Assembly: GCF_033568475.1 (NCBI RefSeq)
Contig: NC_133121.1
Location: forward strand, 7,254,001-7,318,000
Direction: 5' to 3'
Origin: Henckelia pumila
Lineage: Eukaryota > Streptophyta > Magnoliopsida > Lamiales > Gesneriaceae
DNA: 64,000 nucleotides
Position numbers and translations under genes: made by a program. Shown one piece after another: positions 35,105 to 47,569 of the stretch (the first letter of the stretch is position 1; the number at the start of each line of letters is the position of its first letter). Under the pieces are notes generated by a model. It did no database searches and was not told the DNA's origin. It saw only the letters and a program-made list of their open reading frames with translations.

Positions 35105-37183
35105 GAAACCAATCACGCTTCTACGTAGTCATCATCAATCTAGATAAGTAGTGATTAGAGTGGATGCCAGTCGTACATATGGGTGATATGGACTTAATTC
35201 ATGGCTAAATCAGTACAGCTATATACTCCCTGTTTTATTCTTTATATTTTCGGGCCCTCTTTCCTTATTTTCATATAAACAGCAGACGTTTTCTTTCCAG
35301 AAAATGATCCGTTTTTGGTTTTTTTTTTGCGAACAAAGTTTTGAGACTTTTGCATAATAGCAACACTCTATCAAATCTTCTTTCAAAAAAAAAAAAAAAC
35401 ACTCTATCAAATCATTTTATAATTGAAAATTTCCCGAGCAGTTGAAATGGAGGAAAATTAATTATATTGTGTTATTTATATTGGGTTGTTGATTAGAACT
35501 TAGAAGATACAAGAAAAATAATATAGCGGGAACGGGAAAATATCAAAATAAAATTTATCCATCAAATAACAAACTTTTTGATTATTTTGCTAATTACCTC
35601 GAAATTTGTTTTGCAAATTTTATTCTGTGGAACTATGAAATTAAATCACTTCAAAATTCAAACTATTTGATGGGTTACTGTCCAAAATGGTTTTGCTAGT
35701 AATGATTTGCTTAGATGTCAGGCCACTGATGATGGGGCGGTGAGTTATTGCCTAGTGGGCCGTATTGGGCCCACTAGGTCAACAGATATACAGTCGTAGG
35801 CCCATTTTAAATGCACTTTAGAATTTAGATCTAGTATTCAAATTTCCATTTGTACTTTCTTCACATGTATGTGTGTGCACATATATAACCAAATAAAGTA
35901 AATGTCATATATAGAGTTATAGACTATAGTTGCAATTCTTGGAAAGTTCCCGACAAAATTTGCTACTAAACATGATTACAAATTTACAATGGAAACTCAC
36001 CTTTTCCTTTTTTTTTTTTCTTTGGGAAAAATTAAAAAAGAGACAATTTCAAGATTTTATAAATAATATAAATCCTAATCGGTGATAAATATTAGGTTAA
36101 ATTTATCTATATGACATGACAAATAAATTACTCAAAAGGTGAGAAAATAAATTCAAATCGTGGGCCTTTTAAGCCAACAAATTTTTTTTTCTCATGATGG
36201 CCAATCTATGGAATTCTAAAAAGTAAACGTACTTCAAAACCCTAACTCAAGTTGGCAAGCACTAAGGGGAGTTTCATTTTGCATGTCTTATTATGGGATA
36301 AAGCCTAAGGTCATTATTTTCTCAACCCATTTTTTGGTGGAATAAAATTAATAAATCTCCCTTGTCGCTTGTGATGAATCATGGGGTTCCTAGCTTTTTG
36401 AAATTTTTGGGCCCAATTATTGCATGGGTCCAATTATTTGTGAAACTTAAAAAGAAAGTTGTTGCACACAAAATAATAATAAGAACCAAAAGTTTGTCCA
36501 TTTCTTAAAGACCAAATCGATTGCAAAGCAACCACGCGTCTCGGATACTTTGATTGGTACATGAGTTGGAGTTTTAGTTGAAAATAATTCTGTGGTTAAT
36601 GGCGTAACACTTTCGGATTCGGTCGATGCTACTTTTCGGATAGTGTTTGAAGGCTAAATCCGAATATATATATTATTGCGTGATGTTCACTTTAACATCG
36701 TAATTAGTTTACAAAAAATATGTGCTTGAGATCGAAATTTCCATTTTTTGGATACATGATACCACGCACTACCATTCCTCCACTAATTTGGCAAAAGAAA
36801 TAACTCTCCCGACCCAAATATTTTCGATTATTTTTCGTTTAATTTATAGCCTATAGGGCAGGAAGTGCTCATATATATTTTATAAATCATACGATTCCCG
36901 GCCCATAAGTTTTCACATCCAATTTAACCAAATCTCATCACTTAAGACGAAATAATTTTTAAAGTTCAATCTCAACAATCTTATGAACCAGATATTTCAA
37001 AAGTAATTTAAAACATGCAATACGTACTTAATTAAACATATATATATCCACGCAAAATTAGCCCCGAGATGACCAATTCTCCTTCCGCCAAAAAATAGCG
37101 CAAAAAAAGAAGAAGAACACATTGTCTTCGATAAAATCACATAAATCATTAAAATAAATCTCCACAAAAGATAACAAAGGAAG
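35105..37183. other. gene-free stretch upstream of a possible small gene
   Basis: AT-rich with poly-T and poly-A runs. A 12-bp inverted repeat CCTAGTGGGCC...GGGCCCACTAGG (about 35751-35778), containing GGGCCCA motifs, and a TATATATATCC sequence (about 37041-37050) are the only regulatory-looking sites seen. Confidence 0.4.
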
Positions 37184-37405
37184 ATGAACAATAGCAAGAG
37201 TGGATCGGATAACATGGCGGAGAAGAAGGTGGTTGGTACAGTAGATATCCGGTCGTCGGCGGGGCAAGGCAAGGAGAGGAGGCCGGTGCAAATCATCCAT
37301 CAGCTGCATCAACCGGCCGCCGCAGACGGTGGCGTCGTGGCTAACGCCGCCGCTTCCATCGCATCACGTATCCAGTCTGCTAAAGAGGCTGTATCAGGGA
37401 AATAG
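37184..37405 (+). CDS. possible small protein, 73 residues, unknown
   Basis: A single open frame stands out because it is GC-rich in AT-rich surroundings and has a biased composition: a Lys/Ser-rich start, EKKVVGTVDIRSSAGQGKE, then Gln/His-, Ala- and Gly-rich segments ending ASIASRIQSAKEAVSGK. No domain, signal peptide or membrane segment is evident. The Ala/Gln/Ser-rich tail is vaguely like hydrophilic seed or LEA-type proteins, but that is only a resemblance. Two starts are possible, 37184 and the internal MAEKK Met at 37214. A TATATATATCC sequence lies about 135 bases upstream. It may be a complete one-exon gene or one exon of a larger one. Confidence 0.45.
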   Translation: MNNSKSGSDNMAEKKVVGTVDIRSSAGQGKERRPVQIIHQLHQPAAADGGVVANAAASIASRIQSAKEAVSGK

Positions 37406-38220
37406 CTAGCTAGCTAGCTTTGTTTTTTTTTTTTTTTCAATTCTTGGAGTATTTTCATTTACCTTGCTAGATTATAAATTCTATTTTATATAAACATTTA
37501 TTGCAATTACAAATATTGTTTATCATGGAACATTTTGTACGATTGAGTGAGTACTTTTGCGAGAACATTTTTTTTATATGTACTTTTAATATTTACCAAT
37601 AATAATAACAAGAAATATTATGGTGCAAATTAATCGTGTTAAATAAAACATGATCAATACATATATATTTTTTATTTCATTTTTAAATTTAAATTGTACA
37701 ATTGCAATTTAATGTGAAACTCAAAAACTAAAAAGAAAAAAAAAACTGTATACTACTTGAATTTGGATAGTTGTTAAACTCGAATTTTTTCATGTTAGAA
37801 GAATTAAGAGCTTAGAAATTAGGGGATGCCAAGTGGTTTAATCCTTAAATAAATTCGTCAAGAATGGATTACAAAATTAATTTTGTGAGACAATCTCCAA
37901 TTACTCCTACTCGAGTTCTGATTCATGAAAAATATTGTTTTTTTATGTCAAAATATTAAATTTTCACTCTATATATGGATTAAGTTGACTTGTTTAACGG
38001 ATAAATATCTGTGATATCGTATCAAACTAATTATATTTACCTAATGATTTTTAATATGATAATTTATCGTAAATATTTATACTAAGATTGATCTATAGTT
38101 CAAATACAAATTTGAATAAATAAACCAATTGTCCGTAAAAAAGAAATAAAAAACAAGCCAATTGTAATAATAAAATATAAAACCATCCATAAAAAAAGGT
38201 ATATCGGATTCGGACTAAAA
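37406..38220. other. intergenic stretch upstream of the SDN gene
   Basis: AT-rich. A copy of the dispersed 'GAGACGG' family is visible at about 37920-38030 (TATATGGATTAAGTTGACTTG, CGGATAAATATCTGTGA). Confidence 0.45.
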
Positions 38221-38224
38221 AAAC

Positions 38225-38331
38225 GGCCCAAATTTTACCGGGCCCAATTTGAACGTAATCATGCCTTGTCGGCAGACGAAGTGAGAATTTTGCCGATAAA
38301 ACCCTAATACCTCTTTATTGTAAAACCCTAA
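38225..38331 (+). promoter_or_regulatory. SDN promoter: two GGCCCA site II motifs and two telo-boxes
   Basis: GGCCCA occurs at 38225-38230 and 38241-38246 and AAACCCTAA at 38299-38307 and 38323-38331, all within 270 bases of the start codon. Site II plus telo-box is a known plant promoter arrangement bound by TCP and telo-box factors and typical of genes expressed in dividing tissue. No TATA box was needed to explain the promoter. Confidence 0.6.
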
Positions 38332-38487
38332 ACCCCAATCCTCTAGACCCTGACGCCATAATTCAAATTAAGGATTGGATTTTGTGCTTGAGAACCACAT
38401 GATCGTGATAATTGGGTTTTAAATTGAAACAAAACCCCACTCCACTTGAAACTCTTAACACTTTGTGGCTTCATTCTCGCAGCTCCA

Positions 38488-41400
38488 ATGGACGAGATTA
38501 TCGATTCTGCAAAAAAAGAGGTATTCTCTAGTTGTTACTTTAATGTCTTGTATCATTTCAGTCATGGAGCCCCGAATTGTCTTGCTTTAGTTCAACCATG
38601 GTCGCTCGGTGATTTTTTTACAACGAGATGGGTATTTAGTGGGTTTTTTTATATTCCCTGATTGTTTTAGTTGTTTTCTGTGTATTTTTTTAAAAAATTG
38701 AAAGCAGTTTTCTTTTTTTTGGGTTTTTTTTTTAATGTTGCTAGGTGTTAGTTGAAATGGTGAAATTGGCGCAAAAGAAAGAAATGGCTGGGAGTAAAGG
38801 TCAATGGAAAGATTTTTTGAAAGTTTATGATAAGTATGGGACAAGCTTGAGTGACCCATCACGGAGAAATATTGATTCGTTGAATGCATTTTTGAGAACT
38901 TTTACCGAGTCTGATGACTTGAAGGTAAAGTTAGGATGATTTACTATTCTGTTTTCTTGATAAGAAGAAAGTGCAAGATATTGGTCTGCAAGTTATGAAT
39001 TCGTTATTATCCCAAACTGCATTTTCAGTTCTTCAAGAAAGTACTGCAATGTCATTCCGATCGTGACAAGGTGGAACAATTGAAGAAAACTTCTCCTGAT
39101 GATGAAACTGCTGAGGAGGTTTCAACCTGATATTTTTTTCAAACTCTTTAAGACTTGAATTTTTTGAGTGTGGTCTGCGTTGGCTCCGAGTTTATTTTTA
39201 ATGAAATTGATGTGTGGAAATTCTATTTTACTACCATCTTGTGTGGATTGTTAATTAAGCTGCTTTTGTTACTGCAGAAGCTGGTCCGTTTAACTTTAAT
39301 GCATCCTCAGTACCCCGTCGACTTTTGCTTCCCATCATATGAGGAGGTTTGCTCGTTTAAATTTGGTCTCTTTCTTTTTTCTTGTCTGCTTAGTTTCATC
39401 CTATTGAGTAATTTATATTCTCTTATTGTTAGAGAAACCTTCTCTCTCTAAAGACAGGCACATCAATGTTCTAAACTTCTAAAAAAATAAAATTTTGAAT
39501 TATGCTTCAACCTTGAAGTACATGGTTAAGCACCAGCGTCATGATACTAGATGGACGATGAAACATTTAAAACCATTAAAAAATATGTAGCGTTTTTTTC
39601 TTAATTTTTGTACAGATGCTTTGTGTCAGTATTATGGTTTTTTTCCCTTATGAAGTCTGATATGGTGATCTGGCTTGTCCTTAATTGAATTTCTTTTCGT
39701 GGAACAGGAGTGGGTATCCAGTAAAAAATCCAGGATCATGAAATCGACAAAAATGCTTGGCGTTGACTGTGAGATGGTTCTTTGTGAAGATGGCACTGAA
39801 GCTTTGGTGAAGGTGTGTGCTGTAGACCGTAATTTGCAGGTAAGCTGCAGGGCAAATCATCTGTAAACACCCTTATTGCTTCCTCTGGGAACTTCTATCT
39901 GTTTGAGGTCAACAGCAATGAAGTTTTCGAATTTCAGGTGAAACTTGATGCAGTTGTAAACCCCAACAAAGCAATTGCAGATTTCCGAACTGAGATAACT
40001 GGAATGTCTGCAATTGATTTGGATGGAGTTACTTGTTCTTTGCCAGATGTACAGGTATATTTTACATTTTTAGTTTTCTGAGATACATGCTATCATCATC
40101 ATTATTTTATTATTATTTTGTTTAATTAATATTTTTTTTTGTGGCACAACAGAAATCCATGAAGAAGTTATTGTCACATGGTACCATTTTAGTTGGTCAC
40201 AGTCTCCATAATGATCTTCAAGGTCAGTTGAAAAGCATGACATCAGATTTTTTTTCTAGTTCATGGTTTTGACTTATTTTAAACGCTAGCCACTTCTTAT
40301 GGTTAATTATTGCATAATTTACTTGTTTCCTACCCTTTAGTTTACTCGTGTTTCTTATTCGATGGCCTTTTATATTTTACGTGCAGCATTGAAGGTAGAC
40401 CATGCAAGAGTGATTGACACATCTTATATTTTCAAGGATGCAAATAGACCTACTAGAAAGAAACCGTCTTTGAGCTTGTTGTGTAAGGTTGTTATTTTCT
40501 TAAGAACGTATTTTAAAACCTTTGTACTTTTACTCATCATGAACTTTAAGAGTGATTTCATGTACATTGTGGTTTGGGTCCTGGATGATCTGTCAACCAT
40601 TACCCTCTCGCTCTCTATATATCTCCCCTTGCCTTTAGATTGAGTATGGCACTGGACTTCTTCCTCTTTAAACCCTTGTTGGCTCTGGCCTACAGGAAGA
40701 TGGCTCGATTTTACGATATGGATATATAATATTTCACTCATCATATGCAGCTTTCTATATTGTTGCGTTGCCATATAGAGGCTGATAATGAGCAGTCATG
40801 ATTGGTTTTATGATTCCTATGTTTTATGGTAGGCCAAACTAGGTTATGAGCTTCGGAAACCAGGAAATCCTCATAACTGTCTGGATGATGCATGTGCTGC
40901 AATGAAGCTCGTCTTGGCTAGATTAGAGGGCAGAGTTGATGATCTTATCCCAGAGGAGGTAACGCACGACGTTTTCTGTTATTGTTGACTGAATCAGAAT
41001 ATGTAACCTATTCAATTTCTTATATTAGGTGAAAGAGTTGGATGCAAGAAGAAAGGAAATGGATGCAGGAAGGCTATTTGTGCACAGGATTCCTGTCAAT
41101 GTTCTTGCCAAAGACTTGCAGATAGTTATTCCTGGGAACTTCACCTTTCAAATGAAGGTACTTTTTACTTCATCTTTGGCTTATTTGTTCTTTGAGATAC
41201 TTTAGCACAGCTTTTGCTTAAAATGAGATTGTTTCTTTTTGTAAACAGTTTGTAATAGTTGTACAAAAGAAATAGTGGCCAGAAATTGACTCGATTCTTC
41301 AGTGTCTTGGTTACTTCTTTCTGGGAATCCTCTAATCTCAATTCTCAATGGTGGTCTATTTAAAGTTTGGCCACATGATTTCAAATATATTTTTACATCT

Positions 41401-42625
41401 ATTTCTGAGTAGCCAGGCAGTACTGTGGTTGAGCTCTTACTATTGGCAACCAACACAAAAGAGCTCTCAATTAATTCAATTTGAGTAGGGAAATAAGGTT
41501 TGACTTTTCATCATAATCCTTGGCAGCATATGATTTCCAAGCAGTTAATGACAGGAAGTGCATTTTTTGAGTTCTTTTTTCTTTAGAATTCTTGTTTGCT
41601 ATTTTTTTATCATAATTATTCTCATTATCTTCTGCTTTCTGTGGAAATCATTGTGATTACATGCCTATAATGAAATACCCTTGATAGTAAAATCCTTCTG
41701 GCAGTGAATGCCCGCTGTTGATTTGTTTAAATAGCAGAATTTGAACTTAAATATGTTGTATCGTTTATTGTTTATTATATGATAATATGTTGTATCGTTT
41801 ATTGTTATTGATTTGTGTAAATTGCTGTTAGCATGTGACTGTCGTTTATAACATTTACAAGTCTTTACCAGAGTGTATATACTCGGGCAACATTTTTAGT
41901 TTTACAGTCAAATGACCTCTGATAAATTTGTGTACCCTATGCATTGTGATGGAGCGAACTTCATTCTTATAGTTTGTCAAGGGTTTGCATTGTGGTTGTA
42001 AAGATGAAACAGAAATTTCATGCCTAATTTTCAATGAAAATAATTAGTCCTTGTCTTTCTATAAATGTCTGCAATCATTTCCTTGCACAAATATTAATTG
42101 TTGATTTTATTTTATTTGTTTTTTTAGATAAACAGGAAGAATACATATTCTGCCTTCGCGATATTCAGAAATATGGAAGAGGCAAATGAAGCATTTGAGA
42201 ACCTTGAAGGTGACATAGAGAAGGTATGCAGTTTTTCTATTCGCAACAGCCGTCTTGGTATTTTATTTTTCATGTGATTTGATAATCCAATCCTTTTGCA
42301 GGACTCAAATGGACGGCCGCAAAAGCTCGTTAAATTTAAGCTCGATTCAGGTTTATCTGGCAGTCTCTGTGTTTGTAAAACTTGCCATGATGATTCTGTT
42401 AAACAATTGAAATCAAATAAGAGATCGAATGGAGACGAGGACATTTCAGGGAGTTTAAAGAAGACGAGAACAGACCAACCTTGCGAACCAATTCAGGACA
42501 CCAATCAGTGCCAGGTACATTTAGAAGTGATCCAAAGATTGAAAGAAGAACTAAGTCACAGGGATCAAGAAATTTCAAGTTTGAACAGAATAATCGCTGC
42601 ACTCACTAGGAAACAGGGTCTCTGA
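38488..42625 (+). CDS. SDN3-like: small RNA degrading nuclease (SDN family), 12 exons
   Basis: Exons: 38488-38520, 38745-38924, 39029-39118, 39278-39346, 39708-39839, 39938-40054, 40153-40222, 40387-40487, 40833-40958, 41029-41157, 42128-42223, 42302-42625, all GT/AG with matching phases, giving 488 residues. The DEDDh exonuclease core is complete: D144 and E146 in GVDCEMV, D228 in HSLHNDL, H278 and D283 in HNCLDDA. An RRM-like segment follows ([28 protein letters not shown]) and the C-terminus is a predicted coiled coil ([20 protein letters not shown]). SDN enzymes trim mature microRNAs 3' to 5', even when 2'-O-methylated, and so limit miRNA levels. The start at 38488 aligns with the family N-terminus; no upstream ATG fits. 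The long intron 10 (970 bp) has a short duplicated segment near 41750-41810. The copy looks intact. Confidence 0.93.
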
Positions 42626-43100
42626 GTCCTCCCATCAACAGCGTCTCTTCAGGTTTTTAGCAACTCTAAATAGGCGTTTTGAGGTGTTCGAGTAGGAAGT
42701 GATTTCTTAACATCTAAGCCCTCCGCTGATTACATCACGACCCTCTCTTTCCATTATAAAGTTTCTCGCCATTTGAAGGATCGACGTGAGAATCACCGCA
42801 GATGATGGGATTCTGGAGGCTATACGATTTTTTTTTTTGCTCGAGTTATATTTATGACAAGAATCAGTGTATTGTCAACGTTGGAGCAAGGATTCCCATT
42901 TCCATTTGATTCATATTTAATGATGTATCTTGTATCTCTTGTTTTTTGTTTTATAAAAGATCAGACAGAAAATCATGTCAAGAAACTGTAATTTTCTCTC
43001 CTTGAATTACACTTTTAGATCCTCCATTTGATATTATTGCATTTCGATTGAAGGGTAGTAGATTAATACCAGTTCACGAATTAATTTTTTAATACATATA
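42626..43100. other. 3' UTR and downstream flank of the SDN gene
   Basis: Sequence after the TGA keeps a moderate composition to about 42960 and then becomes AT-rich, consistent with a 3' UTR of roughly 300 bases. AATAAA-like signals were not pinpointed. Confidence 0.4.
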
Positions 43101-43488
43101 GGGTCCGTTTGGAGTGAGAGATAAGATAAATAATATAGAGATAAATAATACATTGTAATAAAAAATAAATTAAAAAAATAGTTAATATAAGATTAGATTT
43201 GATTGATAGATTATGGTTTGTTTGATTTGATTGGTTATATTTTATATAAAAATAGTAAATTATCATCTTATCCTTTTTAATAATTAATAAAATATAAATA
43301 ATATTATTTATAAATGGTAATATAGTAATTTAAATTTAATGATTTGATTAATGTAATATAAATAATTAATGATTTGATTGATGCGATATAGATAATTGAA
43401 ACATTGATAAATAATATAACAAAAAAAACGTGAAACTAGATAAGATTATTAATGCATAGATTAATAATCTATAACATCAAACACACCC
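43101..43488. mobile_element. MITE with GGGTCCGTTTGG ends
   Basis: The left end GGGTCCGTTTGGAGTG and right end AACATCAAACACACCC form an imperfect terminal inverted repeat around 388 bp of AT-rich non-coding DNA. ATA occurs directly on both sides (43098-43100, 43489-43491), a 3-bp duplication typical in length for Harbinger/Tourist elements. It lies just downstream of the SDN 3' UTR. Confidence 0.65.
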
Positions 43489-43739
43489 ATAGGCTATAAT
43501 ACATATTTAATAAATTCTTAATATAAAATTATTAGCTATTTGTTTTTGATTAAATTGTATGTCTACAGTAAAGAAACCGTTTAATTAAATTCTGTGACAT
43601 ATACATGCATGCATGCATGTGGAAAATAAAATAAAAACAAAAACACTATTATTCATATAATAGATTAATTCATTACAAACAGGGGCGAAACTAAAAAATA
43701 AATAAGGGGAGACTAAAAAAGTTTATTTTAATAATGATC

Positions 43740-44470
43740 GATATTCCGTGTCAGATAAATTTTGGGAGTGGGATCGGGTCGGGATCCGTCCCGTAACCCT
43801 CTTACTTGATTCTCGTCATGATATGAATTGAGATTTTTTTCTCTCCCGATCCCGTAGCCGAAAAGTGTCGGACCCAAATGTTCGTTCGGGATTCCGTCGG
43901 GTAGGGAGAGGGAATTCCCGAAAAATATTTTTTAAAAAGAAATTCTATGAAATTTTTTTTAAAAAAATTATGAATAAACTCAATTACTCAAACAATTTCT
44001 TAGTATAGTACAAATAAATTAAAATTTCTTTGAATATAACCATTAAAAACTAAAATATTTTTTTAGTATATTACAAATAAACTAAAACAGCTACATAGTT
44101 AATACAATAAAAACACATAATTATTCGAAATAATAAAAAAAAATGAAAATTTATAACTCAACATTCATATTAAAACAAATAAATATAAATATAAAAAAAT
44201 AATTATTTGAGAGATAGTTATAAAATATTAATATTTAAAAAAAATATAAAAAATATTTCTATTTTTTTAATTAAAAAATATTATTAATATATTTGGATCG
44301 GGTCAAAAATCTCGTCGGATAAGGTTTTTAATCCCGATCCCGTTTCCGAAATTGAGAAAAATCCCAACCACCCGGATCATGAAAAATTCAGAACGAAATA
44401 GGATTGAGAATCGAAAAAAGTCAGCAAATTTTATCAATTTTGTTAGCCCGGGATAAATTTATATCCCGCG
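43740..44470. repeat. repeat saturated with CCCGATCCCG/GGGATCGGG words
   Basis: Both ends carry clusters of GGGATCGGGTCGGGATCC-like words (about 43770-43920 and 44295-44400) around an AT-rich middle. This resembles non-autonomous plant transposons whose subterminal regions are made of one repeated word. Exact ends and target duplication were not determined. Confidence 0.45.
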
Positions 44471-45310
44471 GTATGAAAGATCAATTTAGATAAGAAATTA
44501 ATTTCTCCCATAAATATTGAGTCGTGGCTCACGCAAAGATTCTTGATTGCCATGTTGATGGTCACATTTTCCAATGAATTCGTAGCGTTGAATCTGGACG
44601 TATTTTTGGGACATTGGGTGTTTTCGTTCGGTGGTCAAAACTGCCGCCCTAACTTACTTTCTATTTTGGGAAAATTAAACATCCCATAGTTTTTATTATT
44701 TTATAGAAATATGTTATAAAATTAAACATCCCATAGTTTTTGGGAGGCAACTTTCATATTGTAACCCTCATAAGATTTGGTCAATCCTCGACATTCGGGA
44801 AGCCGATAGCTTCGTTCGGTTCACTTCTTCCTACTATATTTGAAGTATTTTTCCCACGTCTTCAATAATATTATGTAACGATAAAAATTTCTTCCGATTT
44901 TTATAGAAATTCATTGTATACATGGGCGGATCTATTAAGGAACAAGGGGGGACATATGTCTCTTCTTGAGTTTTGATATCAAAGTACTAGCATGTCCATA
45001 TATTTTAAAATTAAAATTATGCACATAAAATTAAGTCAATTATATCTAGAAGTTAAAGTTTACCACTCCGTATGTCATTTAAAAATCGTCTTCGTAATCC
45101 ATTGGGAAATGAATATCTGAATGATAGTTCAATTACGTGTATTGAAAATGATATATTTTTTAGTTAATTTGTTTGTGTCTCGATTATATAGGTCATATTT
45201 TTTTGTTTTTTCTCAAATATATAGGCTTATATATATATATAATATATTTAAAAATCTTGTTTCTAATCTTCTACTAATATACTCCTATTAAATAAGTTTT
45301 GAAAAAAATG
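44471..45310. other. gene-free stretch
   Basis: AT-rich; a short direct duplication (AAATTAAACATCCCATAGTTTT, first cut here to its core, at about 44665 and 44720) and a TA-rich run near 45230 are the only features seen. Confidence 0.35.
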
Positions 45311-45497
45311 TAACCATTTTTTTTGGGTGACGTGTGAACCCGCGGTCGCTACCTTTTGGTGCGCTCTGGGTAAACATTCGTACTAATGCAATAGCCTGCA
45401 AACTACGCTAGTCGGGTAAACCACACTAGGCAAGCTCTGTGTGACAGACTATTCCAAAAAGGTGTTGACAAGAGAAATCGAACTCCTAACCATTTTT
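45311..45497 (-). mobile_element. 5'-truncated SINE with 11-bp target duplication
   Basis: Read on the minus strand, the body (45486-45322) starts at a B-box-like GGAGTTCGATTTC and continues through GTCTGTCACACAGAGC and CCGCGGGTTCACACG to an A-rich tail. The A box is missing, so the copy is 5'-truncated. TAACCATTTTT flanks it on both sides (45311-45321, 45487-45497), showing LINE-driven insertion. The sequence differs from the SINE at 17.4 kb and so is another family. Confidence 0.7.
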
Positions 45498-46033
45498 GAA
45501 TGATTCAAGCAAGGATAAGATATGAATTTTGTGTGTAAATTTATTTTTTCAATTATTTTTCTTAATTTGTGAGTTTAAAAAAGCAATTCTATATAATTGA
45601 AACAATATCTTTTATGTTTGGTTCTTTGCCCTCGCTCGATAAAATTCTTGGATTCGTCTCTATTGTATAGGACACATATATGTGCGTAAACGTTTATTAC
45701 CGTCATAAAAACATTCCAAATGCAGCACACGAAAAGCTATTAATCACTATAGGATTTTATTTAAGAGATACAATAATTTTTAAATCAAATATAACAATAC
45801 ATAGATGCGACATGGATGGACCGATGAGTTAAAAAGAGAAATTGAATAACAAAATAGCAAACAAACGCTAATTAGCAGCTTAATTGCTACGACGAGTGAA
45901 ATCATTAATTACCTTACTTTATTTATAATAATATAATATTTCATAGTATACAGATATATATAGTATATATATAATTCTCTTACTTTTTATTTTTGGTTAA
46001 TATTTTTCTATATATATTAAGAGTAACACTCCA

Positions 46034-46176
46034 GTGAGACGGTCTCATCCGTGAGACGAGTCAACCTTGCCTATATTTATAATAATAAGTAATAATTTTG
46101 ACATAAAATGTAATATTTTTAATGGATAACCCATGTAAAATATTCGTCTAAAAAAATAACCTTTGAGACCGTCTCA
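46034..46176. repeat. best copy of the dispersed 'GTGAGACGGTCTCA' repeat family
   Basis: The unit starts GTGAGACGGTCTCA and ends TGAGACCGTCTCA, enclosing TTTTGACATAAAATGTAATA-type sequence and a (G)AGTCAACC motif. Related but degraded segments occur at about 4185, 10600, 12850, 14430, 17770, 37920 and 57035. It has the size and inverted ends of a MITE. Superfamily not determined. Confidence 0.6.
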
Positions 46177-47075
46177 TAAAAGTTTTTGTCATATATTATA
46201 TCGCGCGCATATATTAGTGTAGCAGGAAAATGAGCATAATTTTAATTCGCTGTCAAATACTACCAATGTATTTGGAAATTTTCAAAAATTAATGTGTTAA
46301 CCATTTTTTTTAAAAAAATATCTTCCTAAAGGTTAGATAAAATAAATAAATAAAATCCCTGCATTTAGACTTTGTTTAGTACGAAAAATATGTTGGGTTT
46401 CATTTTAACATTTACTTTAAAAATGTTTTTAATATTTTATAAGTGAAAAAACTTAAAGTATGTGCTTGAATACAATTTTTGTAAAATGTTTTTTAAAAAA
46501 TATTCTACAAGTATAATTTTTAAAGAACACTTGAGGGGTGTTTTTAGAAGGTTTTAGAATAAGATCATAGAAGGTAAAGATGAACAACATTAATTTTGAA
46601 ATGTTCAAATATTTTTATAAAATAGTTGTCCAAACACATTTATTCTAAATTTTTTTTTTGAAAGATTTTATATATATATATTTTTTAAAAAAACACTTTT
46701 ATAAAAATATTTTGTAAGTATATTTTCAAACGAAACATTAGTCTTTAATCTTTAACTCTTCACATAATCCATGTTGACATTCGATGTATTATGTATCCAA
46801 TTGAAACAATATTTTTAGATCACTTTCAGTTTATAAATAAATAACTTAAGATGATTTTATTTTCAAAAGAACTTGAATTACGAGCACATATTTTGTGATA
46901 ATTTGGGAAACATTAGTACTCTATCCATCTAAATTATATATCGTTGTTCAAATCTATAGTCTAGTTTTTTTTTTTTTAGTAGAATGTTTTCTTGTTTTTA
47001 ACTCATATACCTCTCTTAACTATATCTGAAAAATGTATAATCATTTCTTGAATTAGGGATAAAAACGAGAAATTT
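46177..47075. other. gene-free AT-rich stretch left of the Copia element
   Basis: Nothing recognisable apart from poly-A and poly-T runs. Confidence 0.4.
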
Positions 47076-47080
47076 GTTTT

Positions 47081-47345
47081 TGTTGAAAATATATATAAAT
47101 ATATATTATTATTTATTGTTGAATGTTGAAGGTTGAAAGTTGAAAATTGAGTTGTAAAATATTGAAAATTAGTGTGTGATGATGTAATTAATGATGTATT
47201 AATTTTTGACTAATCTCCAATTGAGATCTATAAATAGGTCTCTCCATTTGTGTAGAAAAACACAATTGTGAAGAGAGAAAAATTTTATAAAGTGTAGAAT
47301 TTTGAGTTTTTACTTTTTACCGTAAATTTTTACTTTTTCACAACA
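47081..47345 (+). repeat. 5' LTR of the Copia element
   Basis: Starts TGTTGAAAAT and ends CACAACA. A TATA box (CTATAAATAG, about 47228-47237) marks the promoter. Confidence 0.95.
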
Positions 47346-47362
47346 CGTTATCAGCACGATCG
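47346..47362 (+). other. primer-binding site region of the Copia element
   Basis: CGTTATCAGCACGATCG directly follows the LTR. A TATCA core is shared with the tRNA-iMet primer sites of many plant Copia elements. Confidence 0.6.
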
Positions 47363-47569
47363 CTCGAAGGTTCTCTATATTTTCCGACGCTCCAAAATAC
47401 AAGAAGAAGTCAAAAATATTCAACAAGTAAGAATTTTTATTTTACTGTTTATATATTTTTATTGTGTATATATTAATATATAATATCATGTTATGAAAAA
47501 AATAAGTTTTTTTCAAAACTTGTTATAAATCCTGGGAGGATGTTAAGACGACATCCCACACTCCCGGTA

